64,000 nt of DNA, from assembly GCA_002483135.1 (NCBI GenBank), contig DLHI01000035.1, positions 60,448-124,447 of the forward strand, given 5' to 3'. Each line of letters starts with the position of its first letter. Position 1 is the stretch's first letter. Source of the DNA: Hyphomonadaceae bacterium UBA7672 (GTDB taxonomy: Bacteria > Pseudomonadota > Alphaproteobacteria > Caulobacterales > Hyphomonadaceae). Positions 17,453 through 25,908 of the stretch are shown one piece after another. The notes beneath the pieces were generated by a model. That model was not told the DNA's origin. It did not search any database and saw only the letters and a list, made by a program, of their open reading frames with translations. Both the position numbers and the translations under genes were made by a program.

Positions 17453-18406
17453 ATGGAGACCAAGGCAAACTATGTGCTTATCGGCGCATTCGTCCTGCTG
17501 GCGGCAGGGGCGCTCGCGCTTTTCACGCTATGGATCGCCGGCAACCCTCTGAACCGCAGCTATTCGGACTATGACGTGATCTTCGAGGGCCCGGTCAACG
17601 GCCTGTCGGAAGGCGGCGAAGTCCGCTTCAACGGCATCAAGGTGGGCGAGGTGACAACGCTTCGCCTCGACCGCGACAATCCCAACAATGTCATCGCGCA
17701 CATCCGCATCGAGTCGCAGACGCCCGTCCGCACAGACTCGATCGCGCAGCTGAACTTCCAGGGCATCACCGGCGTCACATTCATCCAGATCCTCGCGGGC
17801 AATCCGGAGAGTCCGCTCCTCGTCTCGCAGGATGGCATCGTTCCGCGCATCCGCACCAGCCGCACGCTGGTGGACGAGCTGTTCCAGGGCGGCCAGGACC
17901 TGCTGGGCGTCTCCGGCGACACCATCAAGCGTCTCAACGATATGCTGTCGGAGGACAATCTCAATCACTTCTCGTCCGCATTGAAGAGCCTCGATATCGC
18001 GGCGGCGAAGATCGCCGCTGACGGTGGCATGCTCGACAACGCCAATGCCGCTCTTGTTCAACTCGCGCCGACCATCGCTGCGCTCGAGGCGGCGGCGACG
18101 TCAATCGAGAGTGCGGCCACGTCGATCAGTAGCGACGTGTCGACGCTCTCGACCGAAGCAACGGCGGCGCTCGACAAGGTTGAGCCACTGCTCGACCAGG
18201 CGCGCACGACCCTCGCCAGCCTCGGCCTTGCGGTGAATCAGGTCAACACCCAGCTGACGCCTCAGGCATCGCGCGCGTTGCGCCAGGTGGGCAACACGGC
18301 GCAGGACGTGCAGTCGATCATCATACAGCTGCAGTCCCTGATCGCACAAATCGAACAGGATCCCAGCCGCTTCGTTTATCAGCAGCCCCAACCGGTGGAG
18401 CGCTAA
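17453..18406 (+). CDS. mlaD: MlaD-type MCE protein
   Basis: Periplasmic lipid-binding component of 317 aa anchored by one helix (about residues 7-28). METKANYVLIGAFVLLAAG is the usual start of MCE proteins. One MCE domain follows (YDVIFEGPVNGLSEGGEVRF, then NGIKVGEVTTLRLDRDNPN), with the LNFQGITGVTFIQI motif. The C-terminal 150 residues are helical and repetitive (AAATSIESAATSISSD), typical of longer alphaproteobacterial members. No mlaC or mlaA gene accompanies the operon. Confidence 0.93.
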   Translation: METKANYVLIGAFVLLAAGALALFTLWIAGNPLNRSYSDYDVIFEGPVNGLSEGGEVRFNGIKVGEVTTLRLDRDNPNNVIAHIRIESQTPVRTDSIAQLNFQGITGVTFIQILAGNPESPLLVSQDGIVPRIRTSRTLVDELFQGGQDLLGVSGDTIKRLNDMLSEDNLNHFSSALKSLDIAAAKIAADGGMLDNANAALVQLAPTIAALEAAATSIESAATSISSDVSTLSTEATAALDKVEPLLDQARTTLASLGLAVNQVNTQLTPQASRALRQVGNTAQDVQSIIIQLQSLIAQIEQDPSRFVYQQPQPVER

Positions 18407-18409
18407 GCC

Positions 18410-19021
18410 ATGCGCGTGAAAACACTCGCCGTGCTTGCAGCCATTCTTGCGACATCCGGCTGCGTCTCGCTGTTGCCTGAGGCGATGGTCCCGTCAGCGC
18501 TCGTGTCGCTGCCGGCGGACCGCGCCAAGGCGCCGACAGCGCCGTTGCTGGCGGATGTCGCCGTGTTTCCGCCCGAGTCCTCGCGCGCCTTTGCGGGCGC
18601 CGACATCGCCGTGCGCGATGATCAGGAACTGATCTACCTTGGCGATGTGCGCTGGTCGGACACCGGGCCGCAGCTTCTACAGGGCGCCGTCGTCAACGCA
18701 CTGTCGCAGGCGCAGGGCCCAGGCCGGGCCGTGCTCGGTCAGCTTGGCGCCGAAGTGGATTACGACGTGCGCTGGCGCATCGTCGACCTCTCGGCCGGTC
18801 GCGAGACGGCGCCGGTGCGCGTCGAGGTTCAGGTCAGCATCATGGATGCAGAGACACGCCGGCCCATCGCACAGAAATCCATTTCAGCTGATGGAACCCC
18901 TGCGGACCGGGCTCCGCGCGCCCGCGCAGCCGCGCTTGCGATCGCTGCGCAGCAGGTTGCCGATCAGGTCGCCGCATTCGTGACCGAGACCGTCACGGCC
19001 CGCCCGGATCGCCGCAACTAG
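18410..19021 (+). CDS. PqiC/DUF330-type auxiliary lipoprotein of the lipid transporter
   Basis: Lipoprotein of 203 aa with signal peptide and lipobox (ILATSGC, Cys near 18). The ABC-type transport auxiliary lipoprotein family is supported by the segment DDQELIYLGDVRWSDTGPQLLQ and by VDYDVRWRIVDL. Such proteins sit in the outer membrane and partner MCE systems. It follows mlaD by 3 bp and closes the operon, occupying the place that MlaC would have in enteric bacteria. Confidence 0.88.
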   Translation: MRVKTLAVLAAILATSGCVSLLPEAMVPSALVSLPADRAKAPTAPLLADVAVFPPESSRAFAGADIAVRDDQELIYLGDVRWSDTGPQLLQGAVVNALSQAQGPGRAVLGQLGAEVDYDVRWRIVDLSAGRETAPVRVEVQVSIMDAETRRPIAQKSISADGTPADRAPRARAAALAIAAQQVADQVAAFVTETVTARPDRRN

Positions 19022-19108
19022 CTCACTGCGTAACCCCCGCACCGGCGCCCCTATCGCATCAGGCGAATAGGCTCTAGCTGTATCACGTGGCGCGAGCGTG
19101 GGAGGGCC

Positions 19109-20269
19109 GTGGTGAAACGGGCAGTTTTGATTGCTGCGATGTTCGCGCTTGGCGCCTGTTCCCTGCTGGCGCCTCCTGCGCTCCACGGCATCTGCACGGC
19201 GCAGGGATTTGCCATCGACGTCGATTTCGCGGGCGCTGGCCGTCATGATTGTGTCATCGCTGCTGACGGTTCGGTGGTGATCTCGGTCGATCACGAGCCG
19301 GCTGTGGTCGAAGGCATCAATCCCAGCCCTTGGTTTGCTTTCCGCGTGACCAGCGAGACCGCGCGCAGTGTCGTCGCAACGCTGGACTATACGGACTACA
19401 AACACCGCTATCGACCCTACATCAGCACGGATGGTTTGCACTGGAGCGTGCTGCCTGAAAGCGCGGTGCAGCTCAACGAGCGCCAGACGCGCGCGCGTAT
19501 CGCCTTCGATGTAAAGCCCGGCGTGACGTGGATTGCCGGACAGCCGCTGTCGCCTGCGCGCGACAATCTCGACTGGACGCGCCGCGCGCTATCCGGCGCA
19601 GGCTTCACCGAGGTGGAATATGGGCGCTCGCTCGAAGGGCGTCCGCTGATCGGATTTGTCGGCGGCGGAGGGATCGACGCCATCGTCGCGATCACGCGGC
19701 AACATCCGCCTGAAACGACGGGGCAGGACGCTTATCGCGGCTTTGTCGAACGCCTGCTTGGACGCAACGACGCCAAGGCGATCGCCTTCCGCGCCCGCCA
19801 CCGCATCATACTGGCCCCAATTCCCAATCCGGATGGCGTTGACGGCGGCCACTGGCGCCTCAATGCCGGCGGGGTGGATCTCAATCGCGACTGGAGCGCC
19901 TTCACGCAACCCGAAACGCGCGCCCTGTCGGCGTGGATACGTGAGCAGGCCGGTGACCGGCGCGTCGTCTCGATGATGGACTTCCATTCGACGGACAAGA
20001 CGGTGATCTACGCCCCGCCGCTCGACGCGCCATCGCCAACGATCGCCTTCCTGCCGGCGCTGAAGGAAACGTTCGACCGTGTTCTGACCGCGCCGCCAGA
20101 GTGGAGCTATGCGCACAATCCCGAAGGCGGCACGTCGAAAGGGTGGGCGCTTGAGGTGTTGAGGGCGCCGGGGATCACGGTCGAGCTGTGGGACCAGATC
20201 TCGCCGCAGGATGCGCGTGCGCTGGGGGCTGCGGCGGCCGATGCGCTGATCGAATACTTCGCGAAGTAG
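19109..20269 (+). CDS. Secreted M14-family zinc carboxypeptidase
   Basis: Exported metallopeptidase of 386 aa with a signal peptide, possibly lipidated (MFALGACSLL). An N-terminal beta-sandwich of about 130 residues, as in cytosolic-carboxypeptidase-like M14 members, precedes the catalytic domain. Zinc ligands are His and Glu in RQHPPETTG and His in MMDFHSTD. Substrate-binding residues are suggested by NPDGVDGGHWRLN and GGVDLNRDW. The start is GTG/ATG-proximal: the reading starts at 19109 with GTG after GGAGGGCC. The substrate is unknown, but a peptide or peptidoglycan-derived peptide is plausible. Confidence 0.88.
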   Translation: MVKRAVLIAAMFALGACSLLAPPALHGICTAQGFAIDVDFAGAGRHDCVIAADGSVVISVDHEPAVVEGINPSPWFAFRVTSETARSVVATLDYTDYKHRYRPYISTDGLHWSVLPESAVQLNERQTRARIAFDVKPGVTWIAGQPLSPARDNLDWTRRALSGAGFTEVEYGRSLEGRPLIGFVGGGGIDAIVAITRQHPPETTGQDAYRGFVERLLGRNDAKAIAFRARHRIILAPIPNPDGVDGGHWRLNAGGVDLNRDWSAFTQPETRALSAWIREQAGDRRVVSMMDFHSTDKTVIYAPPLDAPSPTIAFLPALKETFDRVLTAPPEWSYAHNPEGGTSKGWALEVLRAPGITVELWDQISPQDARALGAAAADALIEYFAK

Positions 20270-20272
20270 CTT

Positions 20273-21148
20273 CTATTCCGCCTCGGCCAACCGCTGCGTC
20301 TGCAGCTGGTTGCCGAACGAGTAATTGCCTTCGTGGCAGGCGTATTCAAGCACCGGACCCTTGGTCGCGCTCATTGCGATCTCGGCGCGGATCGGCGCGA
20401 CAAACGCACCCGGTTCATTGATCTCGAAACTGTACAGGATTTGAGTGTCGCTTACGCGCGTGAAGCGTTCGATCAGCGTGATATCTTCCGGCGCGCCGCG
20501 AAAGGCGAGGCCAGGGCGGAAATTCGTGGTCTCCACGACCAGCGTGTCGCCCTCATAGCGCCCGACGGAGTCTCCCATCCAGGAACGGATCGCATCTGGC
20601 CGGTGTTTGCCGCCTATGGGGATGATGCGCGCGTCGTGGATCATCTCGACCAAGATCATCACATGGTCTGGCGTCTGCACGATCTGGTAGGTGTTGTTGT
20701 AACCGACCGGCATCATCGGCGGGCCAAGCGAGGAGCCGAAGTCGCGCAGGCATCGCTCCGCATACGTCATCGATTCCGGATTGTCGCCGCGGCCATAGCC
20801 GAGTCCTCGCGGGAATCCCGCGCGGCGATCTTCCAGCTGGCCGCGCGCCTGTGGCGTCAGGTCCGGCAGCTGACCATTGGCGGGAGCAACGAGGAAAGAG
20901 GTGCGCACCTTGCCGTCGATCTTCATCGGCGCGGCGCCGCGCGGCAAGGCAGCGACTTCTTCCTCGCTCATCAATAGCCGGTCGCCGAAGCGCGGATCGC
21001 GCTCCAGCGCTGTAGAGCTTGCATTGGTCCAGTGGCCTGAAAGATCCGGCTGGCCCATCGCATTGTTCGGCGCGGTGAAGTCCTGCGCAAATGCCGGCGC
21101 AGCAGCGGCGACAGATAGCGAGACGATGAAGGCGCGCAAAAAGAACAT
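20273..21148 (-). CDS. Secreted protein of unknown function
   Basis: Exported protein of 291 aa with a clear signal peptide (MFFLRAFIVSLSVAAAAPAFAQ). The mature part begins with DLSGHWTN and contains a repeated beta-rich pattern (VGRYEGDTLVVETTNFRPG, then ERFTRVSDTQILYSFEINEPGAF, split here), seen in a widespread family of uncharacterised proteins in Caulobacterales and related groups. No catalytic residues are evident. It lies downstream of the cytochrome c gene on the same strand. A strong hairpin touches its start codon (21149-21174), so the upstream gene may not be simply co-expressed. Confidence 0.75.
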   Translation of the reverse strand: MFFLRAFIVSLSVAAAAPAFAQDFTAPNNAMGQPDLSGHWTNASSTALERDPRFGDRLLMSEEEVAALPRGAAPMKIDGKVRTSFLVAPANGQLPDLTPQARGQLEDRRAGFPRGLGYGRGDNPESMTYAERCLRDFGSSLGPPMMPVGYNNTYQIVQTPDHVMILVEMIHDARIIPIGGKHRPDAIRSWMGDSVGRYEGDTLVVETTNFRPGLAFRGAPEDITLIERFTRVSDTQILYSFEINEPGAFVAPIRAEIAMSATKGPVLEYACHEGNYSFGNQLQTQRLAEAE

Positions 21149-21174
21149 CCCGCGAAGGTGGCTGCCTTCGCGGG
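21149..21174 (-). promoter_or_regulatory. Hairpin abutting a start codon
   Basis: Perfect 10-bp inverted repeat, CCCGCGAAGG and CCTTCGCGGG, with a 6-base loop. On the minus strand its last base is followed directly by the ATG of the 20273-21148 gene, so any ribosome-binding bases are inside the stem. It could end transcription of the cytochrome gene or gate translation; no T-run follows. Confidence 0.65.
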
Positions 21175-21211
21175 ATTGTCCAGTGCGTGAATTGTCAGAT
21201 CGGCGCGAGAT

Positions 21212-21535
21212 CTACTCGGCCGCGACGGCCGGCAGGCCGTCCTTGGCCGCCATCGGCTTCTTGGTGAGGAAGACCGCGATATTGCGCTTGTCCTCGTCGC
21301 TGAGGCCGCCAACGGCGCTGGCCATCATGCCGGTGGGGTTGGTCAGCACATCGACGATCTTGTCGTTCTCGAGCGCGCCGAGCTTGTCGATCGTCGGTGC
21401 GGTGGGGATGCCGCCCGAGTGGCACATCTTGCAGCGCACATCGTACAGGGCGGCGCCTTCAGCCGGGCCAGGCTCTGCGAAGGCCGGAGCTGCGAGAAGC
21501 GCGAGGCCAAGTAGAACAGCGGACGTCCGGACCAT
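21212..21535 (-). CDS. Small periplasmic cytochrome c
   Basis: Class I c-type cytochrome of 107 aa with a signal peptide (MVRTSAVLLGLALLAAPAFA). The haem-binding motif is CKMCH near residue 35, and a Met-containing segment (NPTGMMASAVGGLSDED) can supply the sixth ligand. The final helix KRNIAVFLTKK is typical and resembles the cytochrome domains of quinoprotein dehydrogenases. Its electron-transfer partner is not obvious from the neighbours. It precedes the secreted protein gene, with a hairpin in the gap. Confidence 0.9.
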   Translation of the reverse strand: MVRTSAVLLGLALLAAPAFAEPGPAEGAALYDVRCKMCHSGGIPTAPTIDKLGALENDKIVDVLTNPTGMMASAVGGLSDEDKRNIAVFLTKKPMAAKDGLPAVAAE

Positions 21536-21672
21536 GCAAACCCTCCAGATAATGTTGCGCAGGCTTATTAGACGCGCCTACCTGAACAGGCCATAACCAA
21601 AGGCAGTTATTGCTGTCGTGCGGCGTTTCCGCCTCACCAGCGGCCAGAATCGCCTAATCCGGCGCGACCTGC

Positions 21673-21678
21673 TATAAT
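21673..21678 (+). promoter_or_regulatory. Extended -10 element of the rnpB promoter
   Basis: TATAAT preceded by TGC, an extended -10 (TGnTATAAT), seven or so bases before the first paired base of the RNase P RNA. The matching -35 region is poor, as is usual for extended -10 promoters. Confidence 0.7.
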
Positions 21679-21684
21679 TATGGC

Positions 21685-22093
21685 TGATCAGGCGGCCGGG
21701 CGACCGCTGGTGGGCAACCACTGGAGGAAAGTCCGGGCTCCACGTAGGCAAGGCGGCGGATAACGTCCGCCCGGGACTTCGCCCACAAGGCGTTGGTCCG
21801 AGGGATAGCGCCACAGAAAGCAAACCGCCCGGGACTTGTCCCGGGTAAGGGTGAAAGGGTGGGGTAAGAGCCCACCGCGTTCCTGGTGACAGGGATGGCA
21901 AGGCAAGCCCCGCCTGGAGCAAGACCGAATAGGGACGGGCGTTCCCGGTTTCCTTTGGGAGATTGGGAACAGGCGCGCCTTCGCGCTCCGTCCGGGTTGG
22001 TCGCGCGAGGCGTCCCGCGAGGGGCGTCCCAGAGGAATGGTCGCCCAGGGGCTCACGCCCTGGACAGAACCCGGCTTACAGGCCGCCTGATCA
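21685..22093 (+). ncRNA. rnpB: RNase P RNA (type A)
   Basis: Catalytic RNA of ribonuclease P, which trims the 5' ends of tRNAs. Diagnostic universal blocks are GAGGAAAGTCCGGGCTCC near 21724, GGGTGAAAGGGTGGGGTAAG near 21849 with AGAGCCCACCGCG just after, GGAGCAAGACCGAATAGGG near 21918 and ACAGAACCCGGCTTACAGG near 22062. The ends pair: GATCAGGCGGCC near 21686 with GGCCGCCTGATC at 22081-22092. It lies directly upstream of the dcw cluster. The ends are estimated from the terminal helix. Confidence 0.96.
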
Positions 22094-22211
22094 TCTTTCC
22101 CTGCCGACTTGTCATCCAATACCTGTGGAGAGACCCGGCGGCAGTCATTCACATCGGAAACGCCAGTAACACGGGCTTCCCACGACAGTGAATTCACACG
22201 TCGTAAACCAC

Positions 22212-22220
22212 TTATCCACA
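22212..22220 (+). promoter_or_regulatory. DnaA box upstream of mraZ
   Basis: TTATCCACA is an exact match to the consensus high-affinity DnaA box. It lies about 190 bp before mraZ, in the gap after rnpB. Binding by DnaA is inference. Confidence 0.55.
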
Positions 22221-22269
22221 ATCAGGTCGATAGAACTCACCAATCTACTTGGTTTGTTCCGCTCAATGG

Positions 22270-22284
22270 TTAACGACGACCTAA
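22270..22284 (+). promoter_or_regulatory. CtrA-like site upstream of mraZ
   Basis: TTAA-N7-CTAA, one mismatch from the Caulobacter CtrA consensus TTAA-N7-TTAA. It overlaps ATGGTTAA, the complement of the half-site TTAACCAT. A similar arrangement precedes nrdA at 52556. Confidence 0.5.
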
Positions 22285-22296
22285 TGTCCCGTTGTT

Positions 22297-22331
22297 GCCC
22301 ATATTCTCCCATGCTATCCCCTAAAACTCCA
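22297..22331 (-). promoter_or_regulatory. MraZ-box-like repeat array
   Basis: Four pentamers at an exact 10-bp period: GCCCA 22297, TCCCA 22307, TCCCC 22317 and CTCCA 22327. On the minus strand they read TGGAG, GGGGA, TGGGA, TGGGC, like the TGGGN repeats with 5-bp spacers that MraZ binds in front of its own operon. A possible promoter (TTGTTG 22292, TATCCC 22315, 17-bp spacing) overlaps them. Confidence 0.6.
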
Positions 22332-22407
22332 CGGAAGGGGCTCCGTGGCGCGTGTTTTTGGGTACGCGATCCCATCCTGGATCGGCGTCTAGCGGGCAAT
22401 CAGGGGT

Positions 22408-22872
22408 ATGTTTCTCTCCTCCTACGAGAGCGGGGTCGATGCGAAGAAGCGGGTGTCCATCCCGGCTTCCTTTCGCAAGGTCCTGAGCGGCGCGGACGCA
22501 GTCTTCCTGTGGCCGTCGCTCGACAAGCCCTGCATCGAGGGGGCCGGACAGGCCCTGATGAACGCGTTCGAAGATTCCATGGGCGACATCGACCTGATGG
22601 ACAGGCGTCGTTTCGCGCTCGCGAGCTACATCATGGGTGAGGCCCGCCAGGCCAGGTTTGACGAAGGTGGAAGGATCGTGCTGGACGCCGAACTGCTCTC
22701 CACTGCCGGGATTTCCGACAAGGCGCGCTTTGTGGGTCTCGGCGATCGCTTCCAGATCTGGGAGCCTGCGGCCTATGACGCCGTGAAGGCTGAGATGCGT
22801 GCGCTCGCCCTCGACAGCCTCGGCCTGCTGAAGGCCAAGCCGCGCGCCGCTCGGCCGGAGTCGGGCGAATGA
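22408..22872 (+). CDS. mraZ: Transcriptional regulator MraZ
   Basis: DNA-binding protein of 154 aa with two AbrB-like swapped-hairpin repeats. It forms rings that bind repeats upstream of the dcw cluster and controls it. N-terminal MFLSSYESGVDAKKRVSIPASFR matches the family, and the second repeat (GRIVLDAELLSTAGI) contains the paired DxxGR-type motif. It is the first gene of the dcw cluster; its end overlaps rsmH by 4 bp. The upstream region carries DnaA-, CtrA- and MraZ-like sites. Confidence 0.94.
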   Translation: MFLSSYESGVDAKKRVSIPASFRKVLSGADAVFLWPSLDKPCIEGAGQALMNAFEDSMGDIDLMDRRRFALASYIMGEARQARFDEGGRIVLDAELLSTAGISDKARFVGLGDRFQIWEPAAYDAVKAEMRALALDSLGLLKAKPRAARPESGE

Positions 22873-23891
22873 ATTCCGGTCCCATCTCTCCTCACGCTGG
22901 CACACATGTTCCCGTTCTTGCGGAGCAGGTGATCCACGCGCTCGCGCCGGTGGATGGCGCGGTGATGGTGGACGGTACCTATGGCGGCGGCGGTTATGCG
23001 CGCGCCGCGCTGGCCGTGGCGAACATCACGCTTATCGCGATCGATCGCGACCCCGAGGCGATGGAGCGCGCTTGGGCGCATGCGGGCAAGGACCCGCGCC
23101 TTATCCCCGCGCCGGGCCGTTTCGGCGAACTCGAGGCGATCCTGCGCGCCGGCGGCCGCGAACATGTCGACGGCGTGATGCTCGATCTTGGCGTCTCCTC
23201 CTTCCAGATCGACGAGGCCGAGCGCGGCTTCTCGTTCATGCGCGATGGCCCGCTCGACATGCGCATGGGGCAGCGCGGCCCCAGCGCGGCCGACGCCGTG
23301 AACCGTCTCACCGAAGGCGAACTGGCCGACATCTTCCACTTCCTTGGCGAAGAGCCCGCCGCGCGCCGCATTGCGCGTTTCATTGTGCAGCGCCGCCGCT
23401 CCAAACCCTTCGAGACGACGCTGGATCTCGCCGACGAGATCGAGCGCTCGGTTGGCGGACGGCGCGGCAAGCCCACGCATCCCGCCACGCGCTCCTTTCA
23501 GGCGCTGCGCATGTGGGTGAACGAGGAGACGGTCGAACTGGTGAATGCGCTTTCCGCCATCGAGCGTGTGCTCAAGCCGGGCGGGCGACTGGTCATTGTT
23601 ACCTTCCATTCCATCGAAGACCGTATCGTGAAGCTGTTCCTGCGTTCGCGCTCCGGCAATGATCCAGGCGCTTCGCGCCACATTCCCGGCATCCCGCGTG
23701 GCGCTCCGCCGACGTTCGAGCTTCTGCAGCGCAAGGCCATCGAGCCGGATGCGGCCGAACTCGCTGCGAACCCGCGCGCACGGTCGGCACGCATGCGCTG
23801 GGCGCTGCGCACAGACGCCCCGGCGTGGAACGTATCGCCCGAAGCCGGGCTGCGCCTGCCTGGGCTGAAGCAACTTGAAGGAGCCGCGTGA
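22869..23891 (+). CDS. rsmH: 16S rRNA m4C1402 methyltransferase
   Basis: SAM-dependent methyltransferase of 340 aa that N4-methylates C1402 in the decoding centre of 16S rRNA. HVPVLAEQVIHAL at the start, DGTYGGGGYARA (SAM motif I), MLDLGVSSFQIDEAERGFSF, GPLDMRM and RLVIVTFHSIEDRIVK are family hallmarks. It starts in the mraZ stop (ATGA). Its own stop (23889-23891) is interlocked with the ftsL start. Confidence 0.96.
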   Translation: MNSGPISPHAGTHVPVLAEQVIHALAPVDGAVMVDGTYGGGGYARAALAVANITLIAIDRDPEAMERAWAHAGKDPRLIPAPGRFGELEAILRAGGREHVDGVMLDLGVSSFQIDEAERGFSFMRDGPLDMRMGQRGPSAADAVNRLTEGELADIFHFLGEEPAARRIARFIVQRRRSKPFETTLDLADEIERSVGGRRGKPTHPATRSFQALRMWVNEETVELVNALSAIERVLKPGGRLVIVTFHSIEDRIVKLFLRSRSGNDPGASRHIPGIPRGAPPTFELLQRKAIEPDAAELAANPRARSARMRWALRTDAPAWNVSPEAGLRLPGLKQLEGAA

Positions 23892-24247
23892 TGAACAGGA
23901 TCGTGATGGTCGGCGGACTGGTCGTCGTGGCGGGGCTCGCGGTTGCAGTCTATCGCGCCAAGCTGGGCGCCGAGGAAACGCAGGGCCGCATAGACGGGCT
24001 CAAGGCCGAGGTCACCAAGGTCGAGAAGGAAATCGCCGTGCTGAAGGCTGAAGAAGCCTACCTCACGCGGCCTGAACGCATCGGGCCGATCGCGCGCGAG
24101 CGCCTCGGTCTTGAGCAGGCCACCCCCGGCCAGTATGTCGCCCCCGAAGCGCTGAAGCAGCGTCTGGGGGAAGAGCGGCTGACGCTGCCTCCGACGCCCG
24201 AAGCTGCTCCCGTCGCGCCCGCCACGGATGGCCCCGCGGAGCAATGA
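23891..24247 (+). CDS. ftsL: Cell division protein FtsL
   Basis: Small bitopic division protein of 118 aa. One N-terminal membrane helix (IVMVGGLVVVAGLAVAVY) is followed by a periplasmic coiled coil (GRIDGLKAEVTKVEKEIAVL) and the conserved segment LTRPERIGPIARERLGLEQATPGQY. The tail is proline/alanine-rich. FtsL acts with FtsB and FtsQ to activate FtsWI. The ATG at 23891 shares one base with the rsmH stop; a GTG at 23888 is an alternative. The assignment rests on features plus position between rsmH and ftsI. Confidence 0.87.
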   Translation: MNRIVMVGGLVVVAGLAVAVYRAKLGAEETQGRIDGLKAEVTKVEKEIAVLKAEEAYLTRPERIGPIARERLGLEQATPGQYVAPEALKQRLGEERLTLPPTPEAAPVAPATDGPAEQ

Positions 24248-25908
24248 GCGTTCTCGACCCACCATACGAAGAGGACGTCTGGGGGCCGCGCCGCGTTCGC
24301 ATGGTTGCGGCGGTGCTGGCGCTCGTGTTCGTCGTCATCGTGGGTCGTTCCGCCTGGGTTGTCTTCAATGGCCCTGATCGCAGCGCCGACGATGCCGCGC
24401 CGGTCGAGCAGGTGCGCCGCGCCGATATCGTCGACCGCGACGGCCAGTTACTGGTGACAACGCTGCAGGGCTGGTCGCTCGCCGCCGATCCGAGCGCTAT
24501 CTGGGAAGTCGACGAGGTTGTCGGCGCGCTGAAGTCCGTGTTCCCCAACCTGAACACGACACAGATGACCCAAGCCCTGTCCGACAAGAAGCGCCGCTTC
24601 GTCTGGGTGCGCCGGGGGATCACAGAGCGTGAGCGGCGGGCCGTGAAGGAACTCGGCATGGAAGCCCTGCGCTTCGTGGAAGAACCGCAGCGCGTCTATC
24701 CGAACGGAGCACTGGCGGGCCATCTGCTCGGCTATACGGGTGTCGATGGCGACGGCCTCGAAGGCATCGAGAAGGTCTACGACGAGCGTCTCAAGGCCGG
24801 CGGTGATCCGCTGCGCCTCACCATCGATGCCAGTGTACAATTCGTGCTGGAGCAGGAACTGCAGGCGGCGCAGGAGCAGTTCACGATGATCGGCGCGGCC
24901 GGTATCGTGATGGACGCCAACACTGGCGCCGTGCGCGCCATCGCCTCGTGGCCCACATCCGATCCGCGCAAGCGGGGCGACGAGCCCGCTGAAGCAAAGA
25001 CCAACCGCGCGATCAACGTGCGGCCTGAACTGGGCTCGATCTACAAGCCGCTGACCGTCGCTGCCGCGCTGGAGGCCGGCAAGCTGTCGGTAACCGACCG
25101 GTTCGACGTATCCGCACCGGTGAAGATCGGTGCGGTCACGGTGCGCGATCCGCATCCGCTGCCGAACGCGCGCTCGGTCACGGCGAGCGACATTATTGTT
25201 TACTCGTCCAACCTCGGCTCCTCCTTGATCGCCCAGCGTATCGGGCCGGAGGCGCTGAAGGCGTTCCTCGGCGATCTCGGCCTGCTGGGCGGGGTTCAGA
25301 TCAACGGACCGCAGACAGCCTCGCCGCTGCCGCCCGCCGAATGGAACCAGACGTCAATGGCCACTGTCGCCTATGGCCACGGCATCGGCGTCAGCCCACT
25401 CGCCTTCGCGATGACCTACACGCCGTTTGCAACGGGCGGAGACCTGGTGACGCCGACCTTCATCGAGTCCTCCGATCCAGCGGGCGTGAAGCGCAAGCGT
25501 GTGATGAGTCGCGAGACGGCGGCGACCGTCCTCGCCATGCTGCGGCGGACGGTGACAGATGGTTCGGGCAAGCTGGCGGAGGCGGTCGGCTATGAAGTGG
25601 CGGGCAAGACCGGTACGGCCGAGAAACCGACGCCCGATGGTTACGATCCCAACAGGAATATCACGTCGTTCGCCGCAGTGTTCCCCGCATCCCGCCCTCA
25701 ATTCGTCGTGCTTGTTGTCCTCGATGAGGCCGAGCCCAGAACGGGCGCGACACGAACGGCCTCCGTGACGGCGGCGATGATCGCTGGCAAGGTGATCGCA
25801 CGCGCTGCGCCGCTTCTGGACGTGCAACCTGTGCTTGGCGCGCCGGCTGTGCAGACGGTTAGCCTTCAGGGTACGGACGGCCAGGGCTCAGAAGGAGTCG
25901 CGCAATGA
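24244..25908 (+). CDS. ftsI: Division transpeptidase FtsI (PBP3)
   Basis: Class B PBP of 554 aa that crosslinks septal peptidoglycan with FtsW. One N-terminal membrane helix (about 20-40), a pedestal domain with RADIVDRDGQLL, then the transpeptidase. Motifs: SIYK (Ser about 265) in ELGSIYKPLTVAAALE, SSN in IVYSSNLGSSLIAQ and KTGTAEKP. It overlaps ftsL and murE by four bases each. It differs from the elongation PBP2 at 8019 in motif context and in operon position. Confidence 0.95.
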   Translation: MSVLDPPYEEDVWGPRRVRMVAAVLALVFVVIVGRSAWVVFNGPDRSADDAAPVEQVRRADIVDRDGQLLVTTLQGWSLAADPSAIWEVDEVVGALKSVFPNLNTTQMTQALSDKKRRFVWVRRGITERERRAVKELGMEALRFVEEPQRVYPNGALAGHLLGYTGVDGDGLEGIEKVYDERLKAGGDPLRLTIDASVQFVLEQELQAAQEQFTMIGAAGIVMDANTGAVRAIASWPTSDPRKRGDEPAEAKTNRAINVRPELGSIYKPLTVAAALEAGKLSVTDRFDVSAPVKIGAVTVRDPHPLPNARSVTASDIIVYSSNLGSSLIAQRIGPEALKAFLGDLGLLGGVQINGPQTASPLPPAEWNQTSMATVAYGHGIGVSPLAFAMTYTPFATGGDLVTPTFIESSDPAGVKRKRVMSRETAATVLAMLRRTVTDGSGKLAEAVGYEVAGKTGTAEKPTPDGYDPNRNITSFAAVFPASRPQFVVLVVLDEAEPRTGATRTASVTAAMIAGKVIARAAPLLDVQPVLGAPAVQTVSLQGTDGQGSEGVAQ

